Positions 43,959 through 53,456 are shown, counted from the first letter of the stretch. The stretch is 64,000 bases of DNA from DATIXJ01 sp963714795 (GCA_963714795.1 CAVQPS010000010.1:124001-188000), one strand, 5' to 3'. Notes: generated from the sequence alone by a model not told the origin. Made by a program: numbers and translations.

Positions 43959-44705
43959 TCAATCCGTATGTTGTGTATCTTGTCCCGCCGTATCAGTAAG
44001 TGATGAATCATCCGGCGGTGGTGGTGGGATTTCTTTCAACTGTCCGTTTTCTCCCACAACGGTGCTTCCCAATGTTTCTTCAATTTCTTCATCCGTTTTT
44101 CCCATCCGCTTCAGCAATTCTTTTTCCATCTCGAAGCCCTGATCCGCCATGATCTCTTCGATCTCGCGCGGTTTCGGAAGATCGGAAAGATCGTTCAGTC
44201 CGAAATGCTTGAGAAAATCGGACGTCGTGCCGTAGAGCAACGGTCTTCCCGGAGAAGCAGCGCGACCGACAATCGTCACCAGCCCGCGTTCCATCAGTTT
44301 CTGAATCGCATAATCCGCATTCACGCCGCGGATCGCTTCGACTTCCGGCTTCGTCACCGGCTGTTTGTACGCAATCACGGAAAGCGTTTCAATGGTTGCA
44401 ATGGTCAATTTGCGCCGTGCTTTTTCTTTGACCATACGGCCGAGCCATTCGGAAAACTCCGGCATCGTCGCGAACTGCCATCCGCCCGCAACCTGAATGA
44501 TCCGGAACGAACGACCCGCCTGCACATATTCGGAGTTCAATTCACGGATAAAACCGACCACATCGTCTTCCCTGACGCGCAGCCGCGGACCGGTATTTTC
44601 CGACGAGCCCATTATATCGATGATCTGCCGAACGGTCAACGGCTCATCCGAACCGAAGATCAGCGACTCGACGATATGCTTTTTACTTTCTGCGATAGGT
44701 TCCAT
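43959..44705 (-). CDS. scpB: Segregation and condensation protein B
   Basis: The 248-residue protein has the paired winged-helix domains of ScpB: HIVESLIFGSDEPLTVRQI in the first, and KARRKLTIATIETLSVIAYKQPVTKPEVEAIRG at the start of the second. It binds the ScpA kleisin and SMC to organise the chromosome. A longer than usual C-terminal tail, proline- and acid-rich (PPPPPDDSSLTD), follows. The start overlaps the stop of scpA by one base. Confidence 0.95.
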   Translation of the reverse strand: MEPIAESKKHIVESLIFGSDEPLTVRQIIDIMGSSENTGPRLRVREDDVVGFIRELNSEYVQAGRSFRIIQVAGGWQFATMPEFSEWLGRMVKEKARRKLTIATIETLSVIAYKQPVTKPEVEAIRGVNADYAIQKLMERGLVTIVGRAASPGRPLLYGTTSDFLKHFGLNDLSDLPKPREIEEIMADQGFEMEKELLKRMGKTDEEIEETLGSTVVGENGQLKEIPPPPPDDSSLTDTAGQDTQHTD

Positions 44706-45433
44706 TATGCTTCTTCCGCAATTACTTTATAAAGGATAAAATCGTCTTCAAAATCCGCCATCCGGATGGCGATAATTTTATTTTTCACCATTTCGAGCAT
44801 GGCAATGATCGTTACAATGATACGAATTTTTTCCGTCATGTGCGAGACCAGCTCGAAAAACGTAATTTCATTTCTCTGACGGAATGTATCGGCAATAAAA
44901 CTCATTTGTTCATCGATCGAGACATTCATCAATTCGACGTCGTGGTAAATTTTCTTCGGGACGTTATCGAGGACTCTCTTAAACGACGCGATCAGATTAT
45001 ACATCGTCACATTTTTGAGACTTTCCGTCTGATCTTCGAGCGCAACGGTTTTCGGATCGGAATGAAATCCCAGCCGGTAGAACAGCTTCACCGATTCATC
45101 TTCCAGGTTTGAGAGGACAGCACTTGCCTCTTTATACCGTTTATATTCCAGCAGCCGGCGAACGAGTTCGGCACGCGGATCCTCTTCTTCTTCCTCGCCG
45201 GGCGCTTTTGGAAGCAACATACGGACCTTAATTTGCATCAGTTCGGCAGCCATGACGATAAAATCGCCGGCAACTTCCAGATCGAGTTCCTGCAGAAGGT
45301 GAAGATATTCGAGAAATTCTTTTGTGATCTTGGAGATGGGAATGTCGTAAATATCCAATTCATCCCTCTTGATGAAGAAGAGCAGAAGATCGAGCGGACC
45401 TTCGAATGTTTGGAGTTTTACGCGGTAAGACAT
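44705..45433 (-). CDS. scpA: Segregation and condensation protein A (kleisin)
   Basis: The 242-residue kleisin opens with YRVKLQTFEGPLDLLLFFIK and contains the typical FIVMAAELMQIKVRMLLPK helix and a C-terminal winged helix. It bridges the SMC dimer and recruits ScpB. Directly followed by scpB, the usual arrangement. Length is normal. Confidence 0.95.
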   Translation of the reverse strand: MSYRVKLQTFEGPLDLLLFFIKRDELDIYDIPISKITKEFLEYLHLLQELDLEVAGDFIVMAAELMQIKVRMLLPKAPGEEEEEDPRAELVRRLLEYKRYKEASAVLSNLEDESVKLFYRLGFHSDPKTVALEDQTESLKNVTMYNLIASFKRVLDNVPKKIYHDVELMNVSIDEQMSFIADTFRQRNEITFFELVSHMTEKIRIIVTIIAMLEMVKNKIIAIRMADFEDDFILYKVIAEEA

Positions 45434-45518
45434 GTCAAGTCAAAAATAAAAAGTCAAAAGTAAAAAATAAAGACAAAAAAATTGAATTTTCGAATGTTTG
45501 ATTTTTTCTCCAAAAAGA

Positions 45519-45563
45519 AAAACTCCTCCGACAATGACATTGTGATCATGCAGGAGGAGTTTT
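45519..45563 (-). terminator. Terminator after the second sorting-tail gene
   Basis: AAAACTCCTCC and GGAGGAGTTTT form an 11-pair stem with a 23-nt loop; on the minus strand the stem ends in TTTTTCTTTTT. It stops transcription 16 bp after the upstream gene. Confidence 0.75.
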
Positions 45564-45579
45564 AAAAATCGGTGAAACA

Positions 45580-46956
45580 TTATTTCATCAAAATCAGCTT
45601 TCCCGCCTGGCTGAAGTTGGCCGACTGGAAACGGTAGAAGTACATACCGCTCGGAACCGCGGAAGCATCCCACCGGACCGTGTGTTGTCCCGCCGGCATT
45701 TCCTGATCGAGAATGGTTGCAACTTCCTGTCCCAACGTGTTGTAAATTTTGATCGAAGCGTGTCCGCCCGCCGGCATAGAAAACGGAATATTTGTCGAAG
45801 GGTTGAACGGGTTCGGATAATTCTGCTCGAGAACGTATGCTTTGGGAGACGCAGGAAGTATTTTTTGTTTCGGAGGAGCAATCTCGCCCATCTCTTCCGG
45901 CTGGGTACTCTTAAACACTAAACCGTTCTGTGTTCCGCAATAGACATAACCGGTTGAATCGAGTGCAACCGTCCGGACAATAAGATTTCCCAGACCGGTG
46001 TTTACTTCCTGCCAGCTTTTTCCTAAATCGGTCGAACGGAAAATTCCACGTGCTGCTGCCGTTGCTCCATATCCTTCCGTACCGACGATCAGGTGACCGC
46101 TGGGCGTGCTGACGATCGACGAAGCAAAATTTAAGTTCATCAATGAGTCGCCCTGAGATATCAACGTATCCTGCACGTTAACCCACGAGCGTACTGAATC
46201 CATCCGGAGAAAAGTGTTTTCTGCGGAAAACAGAGAGTCCAGGAAAAGGGTATCTTTGTACACGCCGAAATCAGTTGCAGCAAAAAGGCCGCCGAGAGGG
46301 TTCCGCGCAAAACTATTCACGCGCTTTCCGGCCAATCCGTTATCGGGACTCCAATTATTACCACCGTTCGTTGAACGGAATGCACCGTCGCCGTATGTTC
46401 CGAGATATAAAAATCCGTGTGAGTCGGAAATCATCGAAAAAATATTGACCGGCGAGCCGTCATAGGAAGTGTCAGGAACAATCTGAGTCCATGTGGTAGC
46501 GTTCTTGGAAGACACGAACACACCGGAAACAGCAGAACCGACAAGAACGTTTACGGTATCGATAAATGCAATGGAAGTAATAATCGAACCGAGTGTTGCA
46601 TCCAACGTATAACTTGTCCATGTCGTACCGCTATTGATCGATCGCCTCACGACACCGCCGTAGGTCCCGGCCCAGATTGTGGAACCATGAACGCCAAGAG
46701 CATACACATACGAAATACTATCGGTTGCCGATTTGTCAATCCGAACCCATGTTGTTCCGTTATCCGTCGACCGGTAAAGTCCTTTACCGTTTGTCCCGGC
46801 GTAGACATAATTACTGCCGTCCACAGCAATGACATTGACAGCTTTTGCAAGACCCGGTATGGCAGCACTTTGCCAAAAATTTTGCGCAGACAAAGAGCAT
46901 GTCAAAACAAGAAGACCGAACATGAGGAAAAATATTACACCGTATCTGTTATTCAT
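45580..46956 (-). CDS. Secreted propeller protein with type A sorting tail
   Basis: The 458-residue protein has a signal peptide (IFFLMFGLLVLTCSLSAQ), BNR/YCF48-type repeats (GLYRSTDNGTTWVRI, GAFRSTNGGNNWSPD, GIFRSTDLGKSWQEV) and a secretion tail (LEQNYPNPFNPSTNI, IKIYNTLGQEVATIL, GMYFYRFQ...GKLILMK). Same plan as the larger protein at 27341-29470, likely exported by the type IX pathway. The ATG at 46956 with AAAGG in front is preferred over a TTG 18 bases upstream. It has its own promoter and terminator. Function unknown; perhaps a surface scaffold. Confidence 0.88.
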   Translation of the reverse strand: MNNRYGVIFFLMFGLLVLTCSLSAQNFWQSAAIPGLAKAVNVIAVDGSNYVYAGTNGKGLYRSTDNGTTWVRIDKSATDSISYVYALGVHGSTIWAGTYGGVVRRSINSGTTWTSYTLDATLGSIITSIAFIDTVNVLVGSAVSGVFVSSKNATTWTQIVPDTSYDGSPVNIFSMISDSHGFLYLGTYGDGAFRSTNGGNNWSPDNGLAGKRVNSFARNPLGGLFAATDFGVYKDTLFLDSLFSAENTFLRMDSVRSWVNVQDTLISQGDSLMNLNFASSIVSTPSGHLIVGTEGYGATAAARGIFRSTDLGKSWQEVNTGLGNLIVRTVALDSTGYVYCGTQNGLVFKSTQPEEMGEIAPPKQKILPASPKAYVLEQNYPNPFNPSTNIPFSMPAGGHASIKIYNTLGQEVATILDQEMPAGQHTVRWDASAVPSGMYFYRFQSANFSQAGKLILMK

Positions 46957-47069
46957 CGTTGGAACCTTTTTCAAATAAACATGAGCATTATTTTTAGAAG
47001 AGACCGCCGGGGAGTTCTGTTTTCATCCGGCGTTCCGTTGAAGATTTCTTACTGAAAAGGATTTTCGTC

Positions 47070-47098
47070 AAGATACGATATTCACTCATAAAAGTCAA
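47070..47098 (-). promoter_or_regulatory. Promoter of the second sorting-tail gene
   Basis: On the minus strand TTGACT (47093-47098), 17 bp and TATCTT (47070-47075). The leader would be about 105 nt. Confidence 0.4.
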
Positions 47099-47145
47099 AG
47101 AATTTCTGCCACTGGCTGCAATTTTACGATTTCAAACAGACCGGA

Positions 47146-48129
47146 TCATCCTATGTTCATGACGGTACGAACCTCTTCCATTGTCTTTTCCGCCACGATT
47201 TTTGCACGTTTCTCACCGTCATGAAGAATTTCTTTCACTTCTTCCGGATGAGATTCGAAATATGTGCGTTTTTCACGAATCGGAGAGAGATATTCTATAA
47301 TATGGTTAGCGGCATTCAGTTTACAATCGACGCAACCGAGTGATCCGGCACGGCATCCGCTTTCAATTCCGGGTGTTTCCTGAGGATTGAATTTTTGATG
47401 ATACGTAAAAACGAGACAAACTTCCGGTCTGCCGGGATCTCCTTTCCGGATCTTTTGAGGATCGGTGACCGCTTTTTTCATTTTGGATTTGATCTCTTCC
47501 GGCGATTCGGACAAAAGAATCGTATTGCCGGCAGATTTACTCATCTTCATATTGCCGTCCAAGCCGGGCAGACGCGCAAATTTCGTCAGCTTCGGTTCCG
47601 GTTCCGGGAAAACATTTCCGTAATTCTGATTGAACCGCCGCGCAATTTCGCGTGTGATTTCTACGTGCGGAACCTGATCTTCTCCGACAGGAACGACTTC
47701 ACCTTTGTACAGCAGTATATCGGCCGATTGCAAAACCGGATAACCGAGATGGCCGTACGTGATATTATCGATATGCAGATCACGAACCTGATCTTTCACT
47801 GTCGGGTTGCGTTCAAGGCGGGCACTGGTGATCAGCATCGAAAAAAGCAAAAACAATTCCGTATGTTCTTTGATCTGGGATTGCCGGAAGACAGGACTTT
47901 TCACCGGATCGATTCCCGCCGCAAGCCAGTCGATCAGCATGTCGATCGAATGAGCGTATAATTGCGACGTATCGAGATTAGTTGTCAGCGCGTGATAGTC
48001 GGCGATGAGATGATAATTTTCGAATTCATTCTGAAGCGCCACCCAGTTTTCCAGGGCGCCGACAAGATGTCCGATGTGAAGCTTTCCGGTCGGACGCATT
48101 CCGCTTAAAATTCTTTTTTTCTTCGGCAA
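47146..48129 (-). CDS. trpS: Tryptophanyl-tRNA synthetase
   Basis: The 327-residue class I enzyme charges tRNA-Trp. It shows HIGH as KLHIGHLVGA, the DYHALTT segment and the KMSKSAGN loop, and a Cys cluster (GCRAGSLGCVDCK) found in many members. Length is normal. It follows the HNH endonuclease gene by 75 bp and may be cotranscribed with it. Confidence 0.97.
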   Translation of the reverse strand: MPKKKRILSGMRPTGKLHIGHLVGALENWVALQNEFENYHLIADYHALTTNLDTSQLYAHSIDMLIDWLAAGIDPVKSPVFRQSQIKEHTELFLLFSMLITSARLERNPTVKDQVRDLHIDNITYGHLGYPVLQSADILLYKGEVVPVGEDQVPHVEITREIARRFNQNYGNVFPEPEPKLTKFARLPGLDGNMKMSKSAGNTILLSESPEEIKSKMKKAVTDPQKIRKGDPGRPEVCLVFTYHQKFNPQETPGIESGCRAGSLGCVDCKLNAANHIIEYLSPIREKRTYFESHPEEVKEILHDGEKRAKIVAEKTMEEVRTVMNIG

Positions 48130-48204
48130 GAGGATTCTTCTTTCTATTCAGGAGGAACAACGATGTTCCACGGTGATGGTTGCACGACAGGACAACGGTG
48201 AAGG

Positions 48205-48708
48205 TCAGTTCATAAAGAGATATGGCTTCCAACGTTCATCAATGGTGCCGACAAAATGCCGGATGAACGTAACATGATTCGGTTTCATCGGCCTGCGCTG
48301 AAGTTTCATGTGTGCTTCTTCCGGAGTACGATTTCCTTTTTTATTGTTGCATTCCACACAGGCGGTAACGAGATTCTCCCACGTATCCTCGCCTAATTTT
48401 GCCTTGGGAAGAATATGATCGACCGTCAACGAAACATCGGTCCGGCTGCAATACTGGCACCGGTGACCGTCGCGGCGCAGAATGTTTTTTCTCGATAAGA
48501 TAATTTTTTTATACGGGATATGGATATACACACCGAGCCGCACAATGCTCGGGAACGGCATCGACATGGAGACGGCACGTATCCGTTTCTCATGATACGC
48601 TTCGATAAGTTCTGCTTTTCCCAGGTACAGGAGAACGATAGCTTTTTTTACATTACACACGCTCATCGGCTCATAATTCTGATTGAGGATGAGAACTTTA
48701 CTGCTCAT
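48205..48708 (-). CDS. HNH endonuclease domain protein
   Basis: The 167-residue protein carries an HNH nuclease core: CQYCSRTDVSLTVDHILPK (first Cys pair and DH), then CVECNNKKGNRTPEEA (second Cys pair, N and terminal H/E region). The N-terminal 70 residues (VLILNQNYEPMSVCNVKKAI) are typical of a conserved chromosomal HNH family found in many bacteria, including Bacteroidetes, rather than of homing endonucleases. Specific substrate is unknown. No restriction-modification partner is near. Confidence 0.88.
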   Translation of the reverse strand: MSSKVLILNQNYEPMSVCNVKKAIVLLYLGKAELIEAYHEKRIRAVSMSMPFPSIVRLGVYIHIPYKKIILSRKNILRRDGHRCQYCSRTDVSLTVDHILPKAKLGEDTWENLVTACVECNNKKGNRTPEEAHMKLQRRPMKPNHVTFIRHFVGTIDERWKPYLFMN

Positions 48709-48845
48709 TTTCCTGTTCGAGCTTGGACTATAATACGAACTGAAGACTCCGACGCTCCTTACTGTATCAATGAATAATGAACATGTTCAATCGATCATAT
48801 AAAAAATATAAAAGATTTTTCAACGTTTGTCAAGAGGTCAAAAAC

Positions 48846-50291
48846 CTATGGCAGCGGTTTGCCGTCCAGATCGCATAAAACCACATCGGCAATGTTTAAT
48901 GCCTGAATGCTTTGCTTGATTTTCGACAAATCCCCGACGATCACCACGGCCATCTGAGCGGGCATAAGATATTGCCGGGCGGCTTTGTTTGCTTCATCAA
49001 GATTCACCGCTTCGATATTCTGCAGATACCGCTGGTAATAATCTTCGGGCAGACCGTAGAGAACGATGTTTTGCAATGCTCCCGCAATTTGTGCCGGAGT
49101 TTCAAACGAAAGGGCAAAACTTCCCATAAGCCCTTTCTTCACGAAATTCAATTCATCACCGGTCATCCCTTTGTCGTGCATCAGGTTTAATTCATACAAA
49201 AACTGAACCAGAGCACTGTCCGTTTTTTCCGTAACGATTGCGCCTTGCGCCGTAAACGGCCCGGCACCTTTTTGAAACCGGAAACCGGAGTTGGCTCCGT
49301 ACGTGAACCCGTGCCGCTCGCGAAGATTGAGATTGATACGGCTGGTAAACTGACCGCCGAGAATGCGGTTCATCTCGAGCACAGGAAAATAATCGGGTGT
49401 ATTCCGTGCCAGCGCCGGATAACCGATGCGTACTTCCGATTGCGGCGCGCCCGGTTTATCGATCAGATAAATCCGCATTTTGTCAACGGGTCTCGGGACA
49501 GGAACCGTAAACGAAGGAACTTCTGCGGCCGTCCAGCCCGATAAAGCATTTTCCAGAATCGGAATGATCTGTTCCATTTTCACATCGCCGACGACGATCA
49601 ATGTCGCATTGTTCGGACGGTAATACGTGTGATAGAAGTTGATCAAATCATCCGTCGTTAACGACTTGAGAGAAACTTCCGTACCGAGGGAATTGTTGCC
49701 ATACGGATGATCATTGCCATACAGAATCCGGGCATAAGCATTATTCGCAATGGCAACCGGTTGATCGTGTTGCTGCATCAACTGGGTCAACCGTTGTTTA
49801 CGTATCCGTTCAAATTCTTTTTGAGGAAACGTGGAATTCGTCAGCGCATCGGTATAAACATCGAGCGCTTTGGCAAGATGTTTTGTCAATGTCGTCAATG
49901 TTAAAAATGAACCATCCAGACTGGACGACGCCGAGAACGAAGCGCCGATCGATTCGATTTCTTCGGAAATCTGAAGGGCCGACCGCGTCTTCGTTCCTTC
50001 ATCGAGATTCGCAGCCGTCATTGCCGCAAGCCCCGGTTGTGCGATCGGGTCGTGATCCGATCCCGCCTGAATGACAAGGTTAAGAGCAACCGTCGGCAAT
50101 TCATGATGTTCGACGAGCCAGACCTGCAGGCCGTTCGAGAGTTTTGCTTTTTGAATTTCCGGTAACGTGACTTTCGGCGCGGGTTTCCCGACAGGCCGTT
50201 GTGTTCGATCGAGTGTTTCACCCGATATTGCAGTTGAAAGCGTCATGGCTATTAAAATGATTGCTATCGTTATATAATATTTGATCGTCAT
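48846..50291 (-). CDS. M16 family peptidase homologue lacking the catalytic motif
   Basis: The 481-residue exported protein has a signal peptide (YYITIAIILIAMTLSTAIS) and the two M16 domains, but where the zinc motif HxxEH should be it reads PGLAAMTAANLDEGT, so the catalytic residues are absent. The C-terminal domain keeps the R/Y signature (RINLNLRERHGFTYGA). In two-subunit M16B peptidases one partner supplies the active site and the other substrate-binding residues. The gene four bases upstream encodes the active partner, so the pair probably forms a heterodimer in the periplasm. Confidence 0.92.
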   Translation of the reverse strand: MTIKYYITIAIILIAMTLSTAISGETLDRTQRPVGKPAPKVTLPEIQKAKLSNGLQVWLVEHHELPTVALNLVIQAGSDHDPIAQPGLAAMTAANLDEGTKTRSALQISEEIESIGASFSASSSLDGSFLTLTTLTKHLAKALDVYTDALTNSTFPQKEFERIRKQRLTQLMQQHDQPVAIANNAYARILYGNDHPYGNNSLGTEVSLKSLTTDDLINFYHTYYRPNNATLIVVGDVKMEQIIPILENALSGWTAAEVPSFTVPVPRPVDKMRIYLIDKPGAPQSEVRIGYPALARNTPDYFPVLEMNRILGGQFTSRINLNLRERHGFTYGANSGFRFQKGAGPFTAQGAIVTEKTDSALVQFLYELNLMHDKGMTGDELNFVKKGLMGSFALSFETPAQIAGALQNIVLYGLPEDYYQRYLQNIEAVNLDEANKAARQYLMPAQMAVVIVGDLSKIKQSIQALNIADVVLCDLDGKPLP

Positions 50292-50294
50292 AGT

Positions 50295-51641
50295 TTATTC
50301 CCCTTTCGTCGCAGAAAGTTCCGGTTTCCCGGCAGGCACAACGCTCAAGATCATTCTCGGTTGTGTTAAATATTTTTTTGCAACGGTCAAAATTTCTTGC
50401 GGTGTAATTCCTTTATATAAATCCATTTGTTTGTTGATATTGTTCGGATCGCCGGTCTGACAATAATATTCGCACAGCGCGTTCGCTTTACCGAATTCCG
50501 TGGCTGCACTATTGACAATTCTGGATTCGATGCGCGCCAGTGCATTGTCGATTTCCTGTTGCGTCACGCCTTTATCAAGAACGCCGGTCAGAACGGAATC
50601 CACCGCGGTTTTCATTTCCGCGAGGGTTCTTCCGGGTTTAGCGGTAACCGTAATCTGAAACACTCCGGCAATCTCCATTGAACCCGCGCTCGCAAAAACC
50701 GATTGTGCAATTTGTTGATCGTACACCATTGACTTATAGAACCGGGAATTCTTACCGGAGCTCAGAATGTCTGCAAAAACCGTCAGCACCGCATCTTCAC
50801 GGGTATAGCTTGCCGGGCTGTGCCATGTGAGATACAAACGCGGCAACTGCACTTTATCTTCAAACGTCATCTGTTTATTTGCGGAGAGAGAAACCGGAAC
50901 CGCTTTCGGCCGTTCGAAATCTTTGCCGCGTGGAATCTCGGCAAAATATTTTTCCACAAGAGGTTTCACGTCCGAAGGATTGAAATCGCCTGCGATGGTA
51001 AGCACTGCATTATTGGGAGCGTAGTATGTCCGGAAAAAATCTTTCACATCGTCCAGCGATGCAGCACTCAGATCTTCCATATTCCCGATTGTGGGCCAGC
51101 TATACGGATGCGTCGGCGGATACATTGCCTTGGCAATTTTTTCGTCGGCAGTTCCGTACGGAACGTTATCGTAACTCTGGCGACGTTCATTCTTCACGAC
51201 GTCGCGCTGGTTATCCAATTTCTCTTGTGTCATCGCGGGAACTAAGTATCCCATTCTGTCGGATTCAAGGTAGAGCGCAAGCTCGAGAAAATTACTCGGC
51301 ACCACCTCGAAATACCGGGTCACATCGACATCAGTCGAACCGTTGATATTGGCGCCGACTTCCTGCAGCAAGCTGAAGTGTTCCGCCTTGGCAACATGTT
51401 CCGAACCCTGGAACATCATGTGTTCGAACAGATGGGCGAAACCGGTGCGTTTCGGCTTCTCATTTTTCGAGCCGACATGATACATCACCATCACCGCTGT
51501 CACCGGTGCGGAATGATCTTCATGAAGGATAACCGTCAAGCCGTTATCGAGCTTGTACTGTTGAAATTGAATATCGATTTGCGAGAATGTTATTGCACGC
51601 ATGGCAATCACCAAAAAGAAAAATATAACGATGCATCTCAT
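50295..51641 (-). CDS. M16 family zinc peptidase, catalytic partner
   Basis: The 448-residue exported protein has a signal peptide (VIFFFLVIAMRAITFS) and the inverted zinc motif in FAHLFEHMMFQGS, with the distal Glu region in KNERRQSYDNVPYG. It should cut peptides or misfolded proteins in the periplasm together with the inactive homologue encoded right after it. No terminator separates the two genes. Confidence 0.94.
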   Translation of the reverse strand: MRCIVIFFFLVIAMRAITFSQIDIQFQQYKLDNGLTVILHEDHSAPVTAVMVMYHVGSKNEKPKRTGFAHLFEHMMFQGSEHVAKAEHFSLLQEVGANINGSTDVDVTRYFEVVPSNFLELALYLESDRMGYLVPAMTQEKLDNQRDVVKNERRQSYDNVPYGTADEKIAKAMYPPTHPYSWPTIGNMEDLSAASLDDVKDFFRTYYAPNNAVLTIAGDFNPSDVKPLVEKYFAEIPRGKDFERPKAVPVSLSANKQMTFEDKVQLPRLYLTWHSPASYTREDAVLTVFADILSSGKNSRFYKSMVYDQQIAQSVFASAGSMEIAGVFQITVTAKPGRTLAEMKTAVDSVLTGVLDKGVTQQEIDNALARIESRIVNSAATEFGKANALCEYYCQTGDPNNINKQMDLYKGITPQEILTVAKKYLTQPRMILSVVPAGKPELSATKGE

Positions 51642-51756
51642 GAGGAATATCCCTTCTGAGGTTTTGAAAAACGCGAATTAGGATGGATTGAATCTACCGA
51701 TTTTGAGTGAGAGAAGCAAACTGAGGGCAGGAAATCAACCGTTATAGCACACCACC

Positions 51757-51814
51757 GTTGTCCGAGTGTTGTATACTCGGACTGGTATATCCGACAGTGC
51801 AACTGTCGGACAAC
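51757..51814. repeat. REP-like double hairpin
   Basis: GTCCGAGT/ACTCGGAC (51760-51782, 7-nt loop) and TCCGACAGT/ACTGTCGGA (51790-51810, 3-nt loop) are perfect inverted repeats side by side, and the outer GTTGTCCGA pairs with TCGGACAAC. This nested symmetry between two convergent-free minus-strand genes is typical of repetitive extragenic palindromes. Confidence 0.65.
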
Positions 51815-51858
51815 AGGGGAACTTCCTCCCAGTCACCACTAGAATCAAATGTTAAAAA

Positions 51859-51892
51859 AAAATCCCCGTCATCTTTTGATAACGGGGATTTT
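51859..51892 (-). terminator. Terminator after htrA
   Basis: AATCCCCGT and ACGGGGATT form a nine-pair stem with a 12-nt loop; the minus strand continues with a long T run. It lies 17 bp after the htrA stop. Confidence 0.8.
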
Positions 51893-51908
51893 CTATGACA
51901 ACGAACGA

Positions 51909-53456
51909 TTAATTCGGCAGTTGAAGCGCCAGATAGGCAACCGTATTGCTCTTTTTTACTCGCAATAAAATTGCATCGCCGGCTTTATGTTTGTCGATAA
52001 TGCTTTTAAAATCTTTAATGGAATGAATAGCCGTATTGTCTGCTTCCAGTATTATTTCACCGCCTGTGAGTCCCTGATTAAACGCTTCACCGAAATGTTT
52101 TGAATCGCTGACGATCACTCCGTTTTCAACCGAAGCGGATTTCATCTCATCGGCAGTGAGCGGTCGGACGGTAATACCGAGGTTATCCAGAGTAAGCGAT
52201 TTTGGCGCCGGAGTTTCGTGTTCAGAATCGCGATGTTCGTTTTCATCGCTGTTCTCATTTTTCGCAGTCAGTTTTTCATCGGTACGCGCCCGGAGCGTGA
52301 CAGATTTTTCAATCGCCTTCCCGTCACGAAATATTTTCACCGTCACCTGATCGCCGGGATGTTTGCGGGCGATATAGCTTTGCAGTTCATTTGATGCATT
52401 CACTTCCTTGCCGTCGACCGACAGGATGACATCTTTTTCATGAAGTCCGGCTGCTTCCGCCGCGCCGTCCGGTTCGAGACTTTGGATCAAAACACCCTCC
52501 GTCTTTTCCAATCCCAGCGCCTTCGCCATCGCATCGTTCATCGATTGAATCCGCACGCCGATATATCCGCGGCGCACTTTGCCACTCCTGATCAAGTCCT
52601 CGGCAACGGAACGCGCAAGGTTGATCGGAATAGCAAAACCGTAACCCTGATAGCGTGCATTCGTCGTCGCGATGGCGGAATTAATACCGATCACTTCGCC
52701 GTTCAAATTGACAAGCGGTCCGCCGCTGTTGCCCGGATTAATTGCCGCATCGGTTTGAATGAAATTTTCAATGCCGTAATTTTGTTCGTCGCGAATGATG
52801 CCAATCTGCCGGCCCGTGGCGCTGATAATTCCTGCCGTGACCGTCGATTGCAAACCGAGCGGATTACCGATCGCAAGCACCCACTCGCCGATTTCCAGAT
52901 CGTCGGAATTGCCGAGCGCCGCCGTTGGTAAATCTTTACGATCGACTTTGATGACTGCCAGATCCGTCGTCGGGTCGGTTCCGATGAGCTTTGCATCAAG
53001 TTCATGTTTACTGTTCAGCACGACCTTGATTCCTTTTGTATCGGCGTCTTCCACAACGTGATTGTTCGTGAGGATATATCCGTCCGAGCTGATGATGACG
53101 CCCGATCCTGAACCTTGCTCCGGTTCCGCCTGAGGAGTTTTTCCGTCGGGACCGAAGAAATGGAAGAAATCATTCAAGTCACCGTTGCCGTCGCCGCCGA
53201 TGGATTTCGGCTTCGTGGTAACGTTGATGGCAACAACGGTCGGTGTCACTGCTTTGCTGACTTCAATAAACGGCTTGCTTAATGACTTGTAATCGAAATT
53301 AGAACTCTTGATTGGACTCGGCGCGCCAAGTTTCACCTGCGGATCGCCGGCAAAACCCAACTCAACGCCTCCGCGGAAATTTGATACAAGAACGACACCA
53401 AAGACAATTCCAACAAAGATCAAAAAGATCGATGCTAAAATTGATTTTTTCGTCAT
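51909..53456 (-). CDS. HtrA/DegQ-type periplasmic serine protease
   Basis: The 515-residue protein has an N-terminal membrane anchor (ILASIFLIFVGIVFGVVLV), a trypsin-fold domain with triad His133 (LTNNHVV), Asp165 (TTDLAVIK) and Ser244 (GNSGGPLV), and two PDZ domains (about 285-385 and 425-515), between which lies an acidic linker (ENSDENEHRDSEHE). It degrades damaged envelope proteins. A strong AAGGAG precedes the start and a TATAAT (53496-53501) stands about 40 bp upstream. Single gene closed by a terminator. Confidence 0.96.
   Translation of the reverse strand: MTKKSILASIFLIFVGIVFGVVLVSNFRGGVELGFAGDPQVKLGAPSPIKSSNFDYKSLSKPFIEVSKAVTPTVVAINVTTKPKSIGGDGNGDLNDFFHFFGPDGKTPQAEPEQGSGSGVIISSDGYILTNNHVVEDADTKGIKVVLNSKHELDAKLIGTDPTTDLAVIKVDRKDLPTAALGNSDDLEIGEWVLAIGNPLGLQSTVTAGIISATGRQIGIIRDEQNYGIENFIQTDAAINPGNSGGPLVNLNGEVIGINSAIATTNARYQGYGFAIPINLARSVAEDLIRSGKVRRGYIGVRIQSMNDAMAKALGLEKTEGVLIQSLEPDGAAEAAGLHEKDVILSVDGKEVNASNELQSYIARKHPGDQVTVKIFRDGKAIEKSVTLRARTDEKLTAKNENSDENEHRDSEHETPAPKSLTLDNLGITVRPLTADEMKSASVENGVIVSDSKHFGEAFNQGLTGGEIILEADNTAIHSIKDFKSIIDKHKAGDAILLRVKKSNTVAYLALQLPN

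Noticed and set aside
48205..48708. Homing endonuclease or restriction enzyme
   Set aside because: The conserved N-terminal domain and chromosomal setting beside trpS, with no methylase or intron, fit the widespread housekeeping HNH family better.
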